The notes under the pieces were generated by a model. It saw only the letters and a program-made list of their open reading frames with translations, did not search any database and had not been told where the DNA came from. A program made the position numbers and the translations under genes. Positions 27,073-36,046 of a DNA stretch of 64,000 bases are shown piece after piece (positions within the stretch are counted from its first letter, which is position 1; each line of letters begins with the position of its first letter). The stretch is from Porphyromonas pasteri (GTDB lineage: Bacteria > Bacteroidota > Bacteroidia > Bacteroidales > Porphyromonadaceae): positions 310,001-374,000 of the forward strand of contig NZ_BMPU01000001.1 in the NCBI RefSeq assembly GCF_014647755.1, given 5' to 3'.

Positions 27073-28494
27073 CTACTTAGCGAAGTGCAGCTGAAGGCCC
27101 TTGATACGCTTCCAAGCTCCACGAGTGAAGTCGGGGAAGGCAACAGGTGCAGACTGGTGTTCCAGAGAGAGACGAGTCAGGTCACCGATGACAGACCATT
27201 CAGCGAGGTCATAGACGTCCATATCGAGGGGCAGACCATTGCGCATGCAGTAGATCAGACGATAGTCCATGATGAAGTCCATACCGCCGTGACCACCGAC
27301 CTTCTTAGCCTTCTCAGCGATCTCCTTCTGGATGGGGTGCTGGTACTTCTTCATCAGCTCATCTCTGGTAGCATCACTGACGTAGTCGTGGCTCTTGAGG
27401 TCTTCGTGGTTAGGTACAGCCTTGAGGTTCTGCTCCGTGGGACGGAGAGCATAGCCTTCGTTGGGGTACTTGTTAGCGAAGCCGTCGGTACCGATGACTT
27501 GATACATACGGTCGTATGGGCGGTAAGAAGCTACGTTGTGCTCGAGGTAGATCGTCTTGCCAAGAGCTGTCTTGATGAGTGTCTGAGTCATCTCACCATT
27601 CTTGACCACGGGATTCTTTACGCCGAGCTGCTTCTCCATGAAGCGGGGGATGGAGGTGGCAGGTACGTCCATAGAGGTGAGGTACTCCATGCGGTCACCA
27701 CGGTGGATATTGAGTACCCAGCAAGCTGGGCCAAGGCCGTGTGTCGCATAGACATCACCGCGATTCTCCTGATTGAATTTCAGGCGCCAGTTGCCTTCGT
27801 AGTACTTCCAGAAGGGCTCGAGGTTGTGGATGTAGGCACCCTTGGCGCTGAGGACATCACCGAAGAGGCCCTGCTGAGCCATGTTGAGCGTGGTGAGCTC
27901 GAAGAAGTCATAGACGCAGTTCTCGAGCATCATGCAGTGACGCTGCGTGCGCTCAGCCGTGTTGATGACGTCCCAAGCTTCCTTGAGGGTCGTCACAGCT
28001 GGTACTTCACAAGCGACGTGCTTGCCCTTCTGCATGGCATAGATCATCATAGGAGCGTGACGTGCCCAGTCGGTAGCGATGTAGACCAGGTCGATGTCGG
28101 GGCGGTCGCAGAGCTGCTTCCATGCCTCTTCGCTACCGCTGTAAGTAGCTGCTTCGGGGAAGCCTGCCTTCTTGAGGATGGCTTGGCTCTTCTCGACACG
28201 GTCGGGATGAAGGTCACAGAGAGCCTTGATCTCTACGCCCTCGATCTGGGTGAAGCGCTCGACGGCACCTGGGCCACGCATACCCAGCCCGATGAAGCCG
28301 ACGCGAACGACGGGCATCGGAGCATGACGGAGTCCGAGTACATCTCGCTGCCCAGCGGGGCGCTTAGGGATAGCGGTCTCGAGTAGGTAGCTCTTAGCGG
28401 GCTGCTTACTCTTTGCCTTTCCCTGGGCGCTTACGGCACCCACCGAGAGGATCGTAGCCAGAAGTAGGGAGGCTACTTGCTTAATTGCTTTCAT
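27073..28494 (-). CDS. Gfo/Idh/MocA-type glycoside hydrolase family 109 enzyme (alpha-N-acetylgalactosaminidase-like)
   Basis: 473 residues with signal peptide (1-23, ending SAQG). The Rossmann loop is RVGFIGLGMRGPG (64-76). GH109 hallmarks follow: CEVPA, MMLENCVYD, GDVYATHGLGP, HNVASYRPYDRMYQ and KKVGGHGGMDF. GH109 enzymes use tightly bound NAD+ to cleave alpha-GalNAc (blood group A type) through an oxidation-elimination route. The likely location is periplasm or surface, trimming host mucin glycans. It appears to be a single gene; the start lies 27 bp from the prfC stop. Confidence 0.92.
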   Translation of the reverse strand: MKAIKQVASLLLATILSVGAVSAQGKAKSKQPAKSYLLETAIPKRPAGQRDVLGLRHAPMPVVRVGFIGLGMRGPGAVERFTQIEGVEIKALCDLHPDRVEKSQAILKKAGFPEAATYSGSEEAWKQLCDRPDIDLVYIATDWARHAPMMIYAMQKGKHVACEVPAVTTLKEAWDVINTAERTQRHCMMLENCVYDFFELTTLNMAQQGLFGDVLSAKGAYIHNLEPFWKYYEGNWRLKFNQENRGDVYATHGLGPACWVLNIHRGDRMEYLTSMDVPATSIPRFMEKQLGVKNPVVKNGEMTQTLIKTALGKTIYLEHNVASYRPYDRMYQVIGTDGFANKYPNEGYALRPTEQNLKAVPNHEDLKSHDYVSDATRDELMKKYQHPIQKEIAEKAKKVGGHGGMDFIMDYRLIYCMRNGLPLDMDVYDLAEWSVIGDLTRLSLEHQSAPVAFPDFTRGAWKRIKGLQLHFAK

Positions 28495-28521
28495 GTAATT
28501 GTGTAGAATTAAAATATGGTA

Positions 28522-30108
28522 TTATTTACCGAATTCGGAGGTGAAGTGGAAGCGTATCTTGGGGAAGTCCTGCTGCGCCATCGTCAGTACATAGCCCGAG
28601 TCGGCCAGATAGACATCACGACCAACAAGGTCCTTCGCCATGAACTGAGACTTACGCTTCTTGAAGTTCTCGAGCTCTGCGGGATCATCGCTTTCGATCC
28701 AGCACGCCTTGTAGAGGCTGATAGGCTCCCAGCGACAGGCGGCGCCATACTCGTGGAGTAGGCGGTACTGGATGACTTCGAACTGGAGCTGGCCGACCGT
28801 GCCAATGATCTTACGACCGTTGAACTGATTGACGAAGAGCTGTGCTACGCCCTCGCCCATGAGCTGGTCGATACCCTTGGCGAGCTGCTTGGTCTTCATC
28901 GGATCTTGGTTCTCGATGTACTTGAAGAGCTCGGGGGAGAAGCTGGGGAGCCCCTTGAAGTGAAGCTCCTCGCCAGCCGTAATGGTATCACCGATGCGGA
29001 AGTTCCCCGTGTCAGGTAGACCGATGATGTCGCCTGCAAAGGCCTCTTCTACCGTCTCCTTACGCTGGGCCATGAAGGCCGTTGGGCTGCTGAACTTCAA
29101 GCTCTTGCCGAGGCGTACGTGCTTGTAGCTCGCATTGCGCTCGAAGCGACCGGAGCAGATCTTGATGAAGGCGATACAGCTACGGTGGTTGGGGTCCATA
29201 TTTGCATGGATCTTGAAGACAAAGCCTGTGAAGGCGGGTTCGTAGGGCGATACCTCACGTTCCTCGGCCTTGACGGGGCGTGGAGATGGGGCGATCTCTA
29301 CGAAGCAGTTGAGGAGCTCTTGCACCCCGAAGTTGTTGAGTGCCGAGCCAAAGAATACGGGAGCGATATCGCCTGACAGATATTCTTCGCGGTCAAACTC
29401 GGGGTATACCCCATCAACAAGCTCCAGATCCATACGGAGCTTCTCTGCCTGCTCGGGCGTGATGTGCTGCTCGAGTTCGGAGGAGTTGAGGTCTGTGATC
29501 GTGACGCTCTCTGTGATACGCTGCTTGTCGGGGGTGAAGAGATTGAGTGCCCCCTCGTGGATGTTGTAGACACCACGGAATCGCTGACCCATGTCGATGG
29601 GCCAAGAGAGAGGGCGTACACGTATCTGCAGCTCCTTTTCGATCTCATCAAGTAGGTCGAAAGGATCCTGCCCCTCGCGGTCCATCTTATTGATGAAGAC
29701 CATCACGGGGGTCTTGCGCATACGGCACACCTCCATGAGACGGCGGGTCTGGGTCTCTACCCCCTTAGCTCCGTCGATGACGATGATGACGCTATCGACA
29801 GCGGTGAGGGTACGGAAGGTATCTTCAGCGAAGTCCTGGTGACCAGGAGTGTCCAAGATGTTGATCTTGTAGCCAGCGTACTCAAATCCCATGACGGAGG
29901 TTGCTACGGAGATACCACGCTGCTTCTCGATCTCCATCCAGTCACTCGTCGCGGTCTTCTTGATCTTGTTACTCTTGACGGCACCTGCTACGTGGATAGC
30001 CCCCCCGAAGAGGAGGAGCTTCTCGGTGAGGGTCGTCTTACCGGCGTCAGGGTGACTGATGATAGCGAAGGTACGTCGCTGGTCGATCTCTTTCTTATAT
30101 TCGTTCAT
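28522..30108 (-). CDS. prfC: Peptide chain release factor 3
   Basis: 528 residues from the ATG at 30108. The frame is open further upstream but [27 protein letters not shown] (start [11 protein letters not shown]-loop SHPDAGKTT at 18-26) is the family N-terminus. Switch [10 protein letters not shown] and NKMD are present. This GTPase recycles RF1/RF2 after termination. It follows the DUF4924 gene by 10 bp. Confidence 0.97.
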   Translation of the reverse strand: MNEYKKEIDQRRTFAIISHPDAGKTTLTEKLLLFGGAIHVAGAVKSNKIKKTATSDWMEIEKQRGISVATSVMGFEYAGYKINILDTPGHQDFAEDTFRTLTAVDSVIIVIDGAKGVETQTRRLMEVCRMRKTPVMVFINKMDREGQDPFDLLDEIEKELQIRVRPLSWPIDMGQRFRGVYNIHEGALNLFTPDKQRITESVTITDLNSSELEQHITPEQAEKLRMDLELVDGVYPEFDREEYLSGDIAPVFFGSALNNFGVQELLNCFVEIAPSPRPVKAEEREVSPYEPAFTGFVFKIHANMDPNHRSCIAFIKICSGRFERNASYKHVRLGKSLKFSSPTAFMAQRKETVEEAFAGDIIGLPDTGNFRIGDTITAGEELHFKGLPSFSPELFKYIENQDPMKTKQLAKGIDQLMGEGVAQLFVNQFNGRKIIGTVGQLQFEVIQYRLLHEYGAACRWEPISLYKACWIESDDPAELENFKKRKSQFMAKDLVGRDVYLADSGYVLTMAQQDFPKIRFHFTSEFGK

Positions 30109-30118
30109 GTAGGGGGAT

Positions 30119-30676
30119 CTAATTATGAGTAGTGTCTTCGGCCTCAATGCCCTCTTGCTCCATCTTGTAGCGGTGAGCAAGCATAGCGAGGAAGGCGCTG
30201 ATTTGCTTCATTGACTTTTTGGTCTCCTCGCTGACCTCCTTATGCTGGAGGCTGAGGGTGATATAGCCGTAGAGGGCATTAAAGCAAGTCTCAAGGTCGC
30301 TCTCCACTGCTCCGTTATTCTTGCCTCGGAGCTGGATGAGAGCTGGAAGTATCTGCAGGTGCAGTCCCGAGTAGACGATGTCATTGGGATTGCTGATGAG
30401 GCGGCGGTGAAGCTCCTCGAGCTGCATAAGTACGATGCGGTTGACGTCGAGGTGACCCGACTCTACCTTGCCCTCGGTGCGCATCATCTCGATGAGCTCA
30501 AGATACCATGAGCGGATCTCGGCGCGCTTCTCTTCGTCGACGTCGTAGCGAGGGAGGAGGAGCTGCTCAACGCCCTCAGGTGATACGCCTGCAGCACGGA
30601 TGAGGTCCTCTACCTGCCACATATAGAGCAGGTATTCTGCGATATTCTCTTTGCGCTTCTTCTGTGCAATGATCAT
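30119..30676 (-). CDS. DUF4924 family protein
   Basis: 185 residues, soluble, mostly helical, no signal peptide. [28 protein letters not shown] ([20 protein letters not shown]) is the family start. Bacteroidota-restricted and without known function. It lies between the phosphodiesterase gene (11 bp upstream) and prfC (10 bp downstream), so the three are probably one transcript. Confidence 0.85.
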   Translation of the reverse strand: MIIAQKKRKENIAEYLLYMWQVEDLIRAAGVSPEGVEQLLLPRYDVDEEKRAEIRSWYLELIEMMRTEGKVESGHLDVNRIVLMQLEELHRRLISNPNDIVYSGLHLQILPALIQLRGKNNGAVESDLETCFNALYGYITLSLQHKEVSEETKKSMKQISAFLAMLAHRYKMEQEGIEAEDTTHN

Positions 30677-30687
30677 AGGAGTAGCGG

Positions 30688-31944
30688 CTACTTCTTCTTG
30701 AGGAGTGAAGAGGCGAGAACTTCGTCTGCGTCGTGCGTGCCAGGCTGGAGGCCGAGGATACGGCAGACGAGGGGGTAGAGGGTGATATTGGGGATGGGCT
30801 TGGAGACCTTGCGACCAGGCTGGAAGTCTGGACCGACAGCCTTGAAGATGGCGTACATCTCAGGATTCTTATTGTCGAAGCCATGTCCAGCATGGAGGAA
30901 GTCCTTGGGGATGCCTTGAGGACGGAAGAAGATTTGCGTGCCGAGGTCTGCGATGAGTACCAGCTCACCGATGCGGGGGCTGCTACCGAAGTGTAGGCGA
31001 GCGGGTAGCTCACTCTTACGGTATACCGATATGTGGGGCACCTTCTTCAGGATCTTATATGCCGTCTCGGTATAGCCCTTCTTGGGGTAGAGGTGAGTGA
31101 AGGGCCCCGTAGCGACATGCTCAAAGCTATCAATAGGGAGGTAGTCTGCGAGATTGACCGCCTTGCTGCGGTCGAAGGACTGCATCCCATGGTCTGAGAC
31201 GAGGATGAAGTCTACCTGCTGATGGATGGGAAGCTTAGCGAGTCCCTTGCGGAAGTAGCCGATGACTGAGTCCATTTTCTCTACCATGCGAAGGGTCTTA
31301 GGAGACTCAGGACCGTTGTGGTGGCCTGTATGGTCGGGCTCTTCGATATACCACATGACCAGATGTGGACGCTCTGCCGCAGGGAGATTCAGCCAACTAA
31401 GTACCGAGTCAGCACGATCTGTGTAGGGTACTTTGTCATTGAACTTCTTCCAACGGTCGGGGTGGTGTCCCCCGACGGGTGTCTCACTACCTACCCAGAA
31501 GAAGCTGGCAGACTTCACACCGTGGCGACGCGCTACATTCCACAGTGGCTCGCCCTTGTAGAAGGCGGGATCTGCTACGGCCTTGCGGTCGCCGAGGCGA
31601 TAGCGTGCACCACGCTCATCCCAGAACTCATTGCCGACGAGTCCATGATTATTGGGATAAAGCCCCGTAGCCATCGAGTAGTGGTTGGGGAAGGTCAGCG
31701 TGGGGTAGGAGGGGCGGAAGCGACCAGCAAGCCCCTCACGATCCATCGCATCGAGGTTGGGGGTAGCGCAACGCCCTTGGTAGTCGGGGCGGAAGCCATC
31801 AAGTGAGAGGATGACCACGTAGCGGTCTTGGCGTGGGGTAGGCTGGCTGAGAGTAGCGGTATGTTGTCTGGTCGTACCGCAGCCAGTGATGGCTGTGGCG
31901 GTAAGAGCCGTGGCGCAGAGGAGCGTACAGAGACTCGACTTCAT
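30688..31944 (-). CDS. Nucleotide pyrophosphatase/phosphodiesterase-like lipoprotein (alkaline phosphatase superfamily)
   Basis: 418 residues. A lipoprotein signal ends at Cys22 (TAITGC). Metal and catalytic motifs of the NPP group are SLDGFRPDY (Asp49), TLTFPNHYSMATGLYPNNHG with nucleophile Thr84, YIEEPDHTGHHNGP, VSDHGM and HAGHGFDN. It should cleave nucleotide or phosphodiester substrates outside the cytoplasm, freeing nucleosides and phosphate. First gene of a three-gene run ending in prfC; its promoter box is at 32033-32040, and palindrome array 4 lies 187 bp beyond that. Confidence 0.92.
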   Translation of the reverse strand: MKSSLCTLLCATALTATAITGCGTTRQHTATLSQPTPRQDRYVVILSLDGFRPDYQGRCATPNLDAMDREGLAGRFRPSYPTLTFPNHYSMATGLYPNNHGLVGNEFWDERGARYRLGDRKAVADPAFYKGEPLWNVARRHGVKSASFFWVGSETPVGGHHPDRWKKFNDKVPYTDRADSVLSWLNLPAAERPHLVMWYIEEPDHTGHHNGPESPKTLRMVEKMDSVIGYFRKGLAKLPIHQQVDFILVSDHGMQSFDRSKAVNLADYLPIDSFEHVATGPFTHLYPKKGYTETAYKILKKVPHISVYRKSELPARLHFGSSPRIGELVLIADLGTQIFFRPQGIPKDFLHAGHGFDNKNPEMYAIFKAVGPDFQPGRKVSKPIPNITLYPLVCRILGLQPGTHDADEVLASSLLKKK

Positions 31945-32032
31945 CGGAGTGGGTAGATCTATTTCGTAAGCGTGAAAAATGCTCCCTGTCGACCGAAGTG
32001 GAGGGCAAGGAGACCTATCGTTGTCTTTACTA

Positions 32033-32040
32033 CAAAGTTA
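32033..32040 (-). promoter_or_regulatory. -7 promoter box for phosphodiesterase-DUF4924-prfC operon
   Basis: Minus strand TAACTTTG, 89 bp before the start codon. Confidence 0.6.
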
Positions 32041-32217
32041 ATGAAAAAGCCCCTTTGTGCGATGCCTCTTCGTTACGTGAGTGTCGTGATTAAATATCAG
32101 GAGGAGTCTCCTCCTATTTCTCTCGGTTATAGGGTCGTGATCCCCCTAGGCGGGGCAGTCGCTTCATGTGACTTTGGAGGGGCTGTATAGGGTCCTGGAA
32201 TATAGTCTATTAGAGTG

Positions 32218-32340
32218 GAGGAATATGAAGAAGTACTGGTCACTAAGTGGACCAGTACTGGTCGGTGATATGTACCAGTACTGGTTCGATTGCTGACCAG
32301 TACTGCTCACTTCGTCGACCAGTACTGGTTGATATTCCTC
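32218..32340. repeat. Palindrome array 4 with terminal inverted repeats
   Basis: Five units start at 32228, 32250, 32273, 32295 and 32317 (22, 23, 22, 22 bp apart; array 32228-32330). The unit at 32250 is the perfect palindrome. The array is bracketed by inverted 12-mers, GAGGAATATGAA at 32218-32229 and the complement of GAGGAATATCAA at 32329-32340, matching at 11 of 12 positions. Confidence 0.92.
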
Positions 32341-32380
32341 TTTCAATCGTTTTTCTCTCAGTGTAGGTTAGGATCCATAC

Positions 32381-32430
32381 GTGTAGCCCCTTCCCCGAAG
32401 GCTGATGGCACTTCGGAGAAGGGGCTACAC
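32381..32430 (-). terminator. Hairpin terminator of the pgi-pyrC run
   Basis: GTGTAGCCCCTTCCCCGAAG (32381-32400) pairs with 32411-32430 with one mismatch. No strong T-run. Confidence 0.8.
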
Positions 32431-32454
32431 ATGTGCTAAAGAGGAGGTGTCGGG

Positions 32455-33816
32455 CTATGGACGTGAGTAGAGTAGTGGAGCTACCGATGGGCGTACCTCG
32501 CTGAGTGCTCCTGCGCGATACGCACAGTCTCCATTGATATAGGTAGCCTCGATGCGGTGACCGAAGGTGTGACCTTCGAAGGGTGACCAACCGCAGAGGG
32601 AGATGATGCTCTCAGTCTTGACGGGTGTCTTGCCCTCGGGATCGATGAGGACGAGGTCTGCATAGTAGCCTTCGCGCAGGTAGCCGCGCTTCTCTACGGC
32701 AAAGAGTTCGGCAGGGCGGTGGGCCATTTTCTCCACGACCAGCTCCTTCGTGAATACGCCTTCGCGAGCCATATCAAGCATGGAGATGAGTGCATACTGC
32801 GTGAGCGGGCCACCACTTGCTGCGGTGAGGCAGTTGCCTTCCTTCTCAGAGAGGAGGTGTGGGGCGTGGTCGGTAGCTACGATGTCGATGAGTCCCGAGC
32901 GAACGGCTGCACGAAGCGCTTCACGATCTCGGAGGGTCTTGACAGCCGGATTCCACTTGATGTGGTTGCCTAAGCGGTCGTAGTCGGCATCGGTGAAGAT
33001 GAGGTGGTGCACACAGACCTCGGCTGTGATCTTCTTCTCAGCAAGTGGGAGGTCATTGCGGAAGAGGGAGAGCTCATGCTCCGTCGAGACGTGGAGGATG
33101 TGCAGGCGGCTATCAAGGCGTGTCGCCAGCTCGACGGCTTCACTCGAGGAGCGATAGCATGCCTCTTCGCTGCGGATGAGAGGGTGGTAGTGTACATCGA
33201 GCTTCTCTTCGCCTACGGTGGCGAGGTAGTGCTCGCGGTTAGCACGGATGATCTCTTCCTTCTCGCAGTGCGTGGCGATGATGAGGTCGGTCTCAGAGAA
33301 GATACGCTCAAGGGTCTTCTTATCATCGACAAGCATATTACCCGTCGATGAGCCGAGGAAAAGCTTGAGTCCAGGGGTACGACGTGCATCAATTCGCTGG
33401 ATCTCATCGGCATTATCATTACTCCCCCCGAAGAAGAAGGAGTAGTTGGCCCACGAGGTCTCGGCGGCACGCTGCATCTTCCATTCCCAGGCCTCGAGGC
33501 TGGTTGTAGGAGGCTTGGTATTGGGCATCTCCATGAAGGAGGTCGTGCCACCAGCGACAGCGGCACGGCTCTCACTCTCTATCGTAGCTTTGTGCGTGAG
33601 CCCAGGCTCGCGGAAGTGCACCTGATCATCGATGCAGCCTGGTAGGAGCCAGAGGCCTTCTGCTGGGATTACTTCATCGACTTCACTGAGGAGGCCTTCG
33701 GGGAAGCTGTTCTCTCCCTCGTATATGCGCTCGATGAGAGCCCCCGAGGTCAAGAGAGAAGCAGTGAAGGAGCGGCCTTCGTTGATGAGAGTAGCGTTGC
33801 GGAAGAGTCGTTTCAT
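32455..33816 (-). CDS. pyrC: Dihydroorotase (type I, amidohydrolase family)
   Basis: 453 residues. It closes carbamoyl-aspartate to dihydroorotate in pyrimidine synthesis. Visible are [13 protein letters not shown] (60-72), the lysine expected to be carbamylated (Lys151 in [12 protein letters not shown]), [14 protein letters not shown] and the catalytic ATDHAPH. The first metal-binding motif is usually HxH in this family; here it reads Gln65-Val-His67. I think this occurs in other Bacteroidota but cannot check. It is the last gene of a seven-gene minus-strand run and starts 17 bp after the CPBP gene. Confidence 0.92.
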   Translation of the reverse strand: MKRLFRNATLINEGRSFTASLLTSGALIERIYEGENSFPEGLLSEVDEVIPAEGLWLLPGCIDDQVHFREPGLTHKATIESESRAAVAGGTTSFMEMPNTKPPTTSLEAWEWKMQRAAETSWANYSFFFGGSNDNADEIQRIDARRTPGLKLFLGSSTGNMLVDDKKTLERIFSETDLIIATHCEKEEIIRANREHYLATVGEEKLDVHYHPLIRSEEACYRSSSEAVELATRLDSRLHILHVSTEHELSLFRNDLPLAEKKITAEVCVHHLIFTDADYDRLGNHIKWNPAVKTLRDREALRAAVRSGLIDIVATDHAPHLLSEKEGNCLTAASGGPLTQYALISMLDMAREGVFTKELVVEKMAHRPAELFAVEKRGYLREGYYADLVLIDPEGKTPVKTESIISLCGWSPFEGHTFGHRIEATYINGDCAYRAGALSEVRPSVAPLLYSRP

Positions 33817-33833
33817 TGTAGTATTCTGTGAGA

Positions 33834-34526
33834 TTAAAGGATGGAGAGGAGAGCTAATATATTGTTGAGAAAGTGGAGGAGTATCGGGAGACGGAGGTTG
33901 CGTGAGTCCGCTGCGAGGTAGCCGAGCATCATCCCTAAGAGCATGCGACTGGGAAAGCCCACGATAGCTCCATGGAAGAGGGCGAAGATCCCTGCTGAGA
34001 GGAAGATCGGAAGCCAGCGCTTGTGCGGGAGGACACGCTGTAGTGTGCCCTGGAGAAGGCCTCGGAAGAAGAACTCTTCGGTGATGGCTGGGACAACTGC
34101 CATCGTGAGGAAGAGTAGGGGGCGAGAACCTTCTCCACTGCTGAGAAGCTGTAGTAGCCGTGCCTCGACAGCATCCTGTACAGGGTAGCCAAGCTTCTGC
34201 GCAAGGACTATAATCCCCATATAGAGGAGCTGAGCAAGAAGAAGGACAAGGAGAGAGAGCCCGAGGATGAGGAAGCTATGCTTAGGCTTTCGGTACTTGG
34301 CTGGTAGCGGTTGGGAGATCCTGCTCCAAGCAGCTTTCCCCGAGGGAAGGAAGAAGGTAGGAAGCAAAAAGATGCACAGCGAGATCACAGTATTCGTGAT
34401 CAGCTGTGCATCTACTGATGGGGTCGGGAGGAGTGTCCCCCCGAGAAGCATGAGTCCAGGAGTGAAGAGACCTAATGAGATGAGTATCCATGCAGCGAGT
34501 GCCGCAAGCTCGGTCTGTGGCTTCAT
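33834..34526 (-). CDS. CPBP-family intramembrane glutamic endopeptidase
   Basis: 230 residues with six to seven hydrophobic segments. Motif 1 EEFFFRG has the catalytic Glu150-Glu151 pair and Arg155; motif 2 FALFHG and motif 3 LHFLNN supply the His/Asn. This is the Rce1/CAAX-protease fold; bacterial members are linked to processing or immunity against peptides. The start codon overlaps the stop of the AraC regulator (ATGA), so the two are translationally coupled. Confidence 0.9.
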   Translation of the reverse strand: MKPQTELAALAAWILISLGLFTPGLMLLGGTLLPTPSVDAQLITNTVISLCIFLLPTFFLPSGKAAWSRISQPLPAKYRKPKHSFLILGLSLLVLLLAQLLYMGIIVLAQKLGYPVQDAVEARLLQLLSSGEGSRPLLFLTMAVVPAITEEFFFRGLLQGTLQRVLPHKRWLPIFLSAGIFALFHGAIVGFPSRMLLGMMLGYLAADSRNLRLPILLHFLNNILALLSIL

Positions 34527-35452
34527 TCCTCGAGGTCTTCGGCTGTATCGTCTTGCTGTAAACCTTGTCCTCGGCGAATCTTCAGCGGGGAGAGGCCGAA
34601 CATACGACGGCAGAACGCTGACAGGTAGCCAGGTGAGGAGAAGTAATAGCGCTCAGAGATCTCCGTCAGTGATAGGTTGCTATCGACCAGATCCTTGTAC
34701 ACATGGCGGGCGCGCTGCTGGAGAAGCCACTTCAGTGGAGAGACACCGAATTCATCATCGAACATACGAGTCAGCGTCGCAGGGGGTACGCCGAGCTTGC
34801 TGGCGAGATCCTCCACATTGCGACACGAGAGGTGATGCTTGAAGACCTGACAGCTGAAGCCTGAGCGCTTGCAGTGGAAGCCTCGAAGGAATTCCTCTTG
34901 GACGCGGCGAGCATAGTTCATACGTAGCAGGAGGAAGAGCTCCTGAAGCTTTACGTCAAAGAGGCGCAGGTCAGAGAGGGAGTATTGTAAGTACTCTATG
35001 ATGGCACATGTCCAGAGATCAATACCATGGGACATAGGGAGTACCGTGAGATCCTTCCCCTTATGCGAATCGGGGAGCTGGAAGCTCTTCTTCTTTGGAC
35101 GCTCTGGGCACTGACGAGCACAGAGATGTACGCTGGGGAGGAAGTGGAAGGTAATGCATGAAGTCTCTCCCTCGGCCACGATATTGAGGAGGGTACCCAT
35201 CGGGACGAAGATTATGCTCTTCGCTGCGAAGTGCTGAGACTCCTGCTCTCCATTCATGTAGGTAGTGATCTTCCCTGAGAGGAGGAAGATGAGGTAATAG
35301 TCGCCCTGACTCTTCAGATAGAGGTGCTCTCCATCGGCTAATTGCTTGTGCTGCGGGATGGAGATGAGGGCTGCTGACTGGTGCTTGAAGACCGAGTTGC
35401 CAGTGAATAAAGGCTCTTCGTCAAACCGAGGAGAGGCTACTTTCGGACGCAT
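34523..35452 (-). CDS. AraC-family transcriptional regulator
   Basis: 309 residues. An N-terminal cupin-like sensor domain (about 20-130) precedes a C-terminal double helix-turn-helix (about 205-300: LASKLGVPPATLTRMF, then LTEISERYYFSSPGYLSAFCRR, cut here as LTEISERYYFSSPG and YLSAFCRRMF). A cluster of Cys and basic residues lies at about 110-125. It probably senses a small molecule; targets are unknown, though its 4-bp overlap with the CPBP gene suggests a joint role. Confidence 0.92.
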   Translation of the reverse strand: MRPKVASPRFDEEPLFTGNSVFKHQSAALISIPQHKQLADGEHLYLKSQGDYYLIFLLSGKITTYMNGEQESQHFAAKSIIFVPMGTLLNIVAEGETSCITFHFLPSVHLCARQCPERPKKKSFQLPDSHKGKDLTVLPMSHGIDLWTCAIIEYLQYSLSDLRLFDVKLQELFLLLRMNYARRVQEEFLRGFHCKRSGFSCQVFKHHLSCRNVEDLASKLGVPPATLTRMFDDEFGVSPLKWLLQQRARHVYKDLVDSNLSLTEISERYYFSSPGYLSAFCRRMFGLSPLKIRRGQGLQQDDTAEDLEE

Positions 35453-35500
35453 AAAATAATGGGTTGCAAAGGGTGCAAGGTAATGGATGCAGGGCTGATA

Positions 35501-36043
35501 TTATAGCTCAAGTAGTCCTGCGGGGATATGTAGGTAGAGGCGGTGCCCCTGGAGGTCAAGGCGCTCAATGAGCTCCTCGGAGATAGGGAGGATAAGCTCC
35601 TCGCCAGCAGTCGTCTCGACTCGCAGTAGAGTATTGATTGTCGATTCGTCGATCTCTACAGCACGCCCTACACAGCTTTGTGTAGAGGCATCGTAGAGGT
35701 CAAAGCCGACAAAGTGCTGGAGGTCGAAGAAGTCCTCGACATCTTCCTCACCAGAGAGGTAGTCACGATCCAGCCAAACGGGACGTCCTGTGAGGGCGTC
35801 TGCTTCGTCCTTCGTCGTGATACCAGAGAAGGTGATGAGGTCAATATCCTCCCCTTTGGTGCGACGCTTTAGCACACGGTAGGGGATGAGTAGACCTTGC
35901 TCCTCCAGCATTAAAAAGGGTGAGGTGTCAGCTCCCTCCCATAGACCTGAGAGGTCTACGTAGAGCTTGGCTGACACTTCACCTTGCGTACCATGGGCAC
36001 GGCCCAAGGTACCTATATGCTCGAAGTCTTCCTTACGCAGCAT
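35501..36043 (-). CDS. rimM: Ribosome maturation factor RimM
   Basis: 180 residues. The N-terminal RimM barrel starts IGTLGRAHGTQGEVSAKLY and the C-terminal PRC-barrel is at about 95-175 (FVGFDLYDAS, LILPISEELIERLD). It assists 30S head assembly. It sits 3 bp after murA. Confidence 0.95.
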   Translation of the reverse strand: MLRKEDFEHIGTLGRAHGTQGEVSAKLYVDLSGLWEGADTSPFLMLEEQGLLIPYRVLKRRTKGEDIDLITFSGITTKDEADALTGRPVWLDRDYLSGEEDVEDFFDLQHFVGFDLYDASTQSCVGRAVEIDESTINTLLRVETTAGEELILPISEELIERLDLQGHRLYLHIPAGLLEL

Positions 36044-36046
36044 CGT

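Larger units (their letters stand above)
31945..32454. other. Intergenic region upstream of phosphodiesterase gene
   Basis: 510 bp without a gene. It contains the promoter box (32033-32040), the 123-bp array element (32218-32340) and the pyrC terminator (32381-32430). Confidence 0.7.

Noticed and set aside
27085-28386. 433-codon open frame on the plus strand
   Set aside because: It is antisense to the well-supported GH109 gene, has no recognisable domain and follows from that gene's codon bias.
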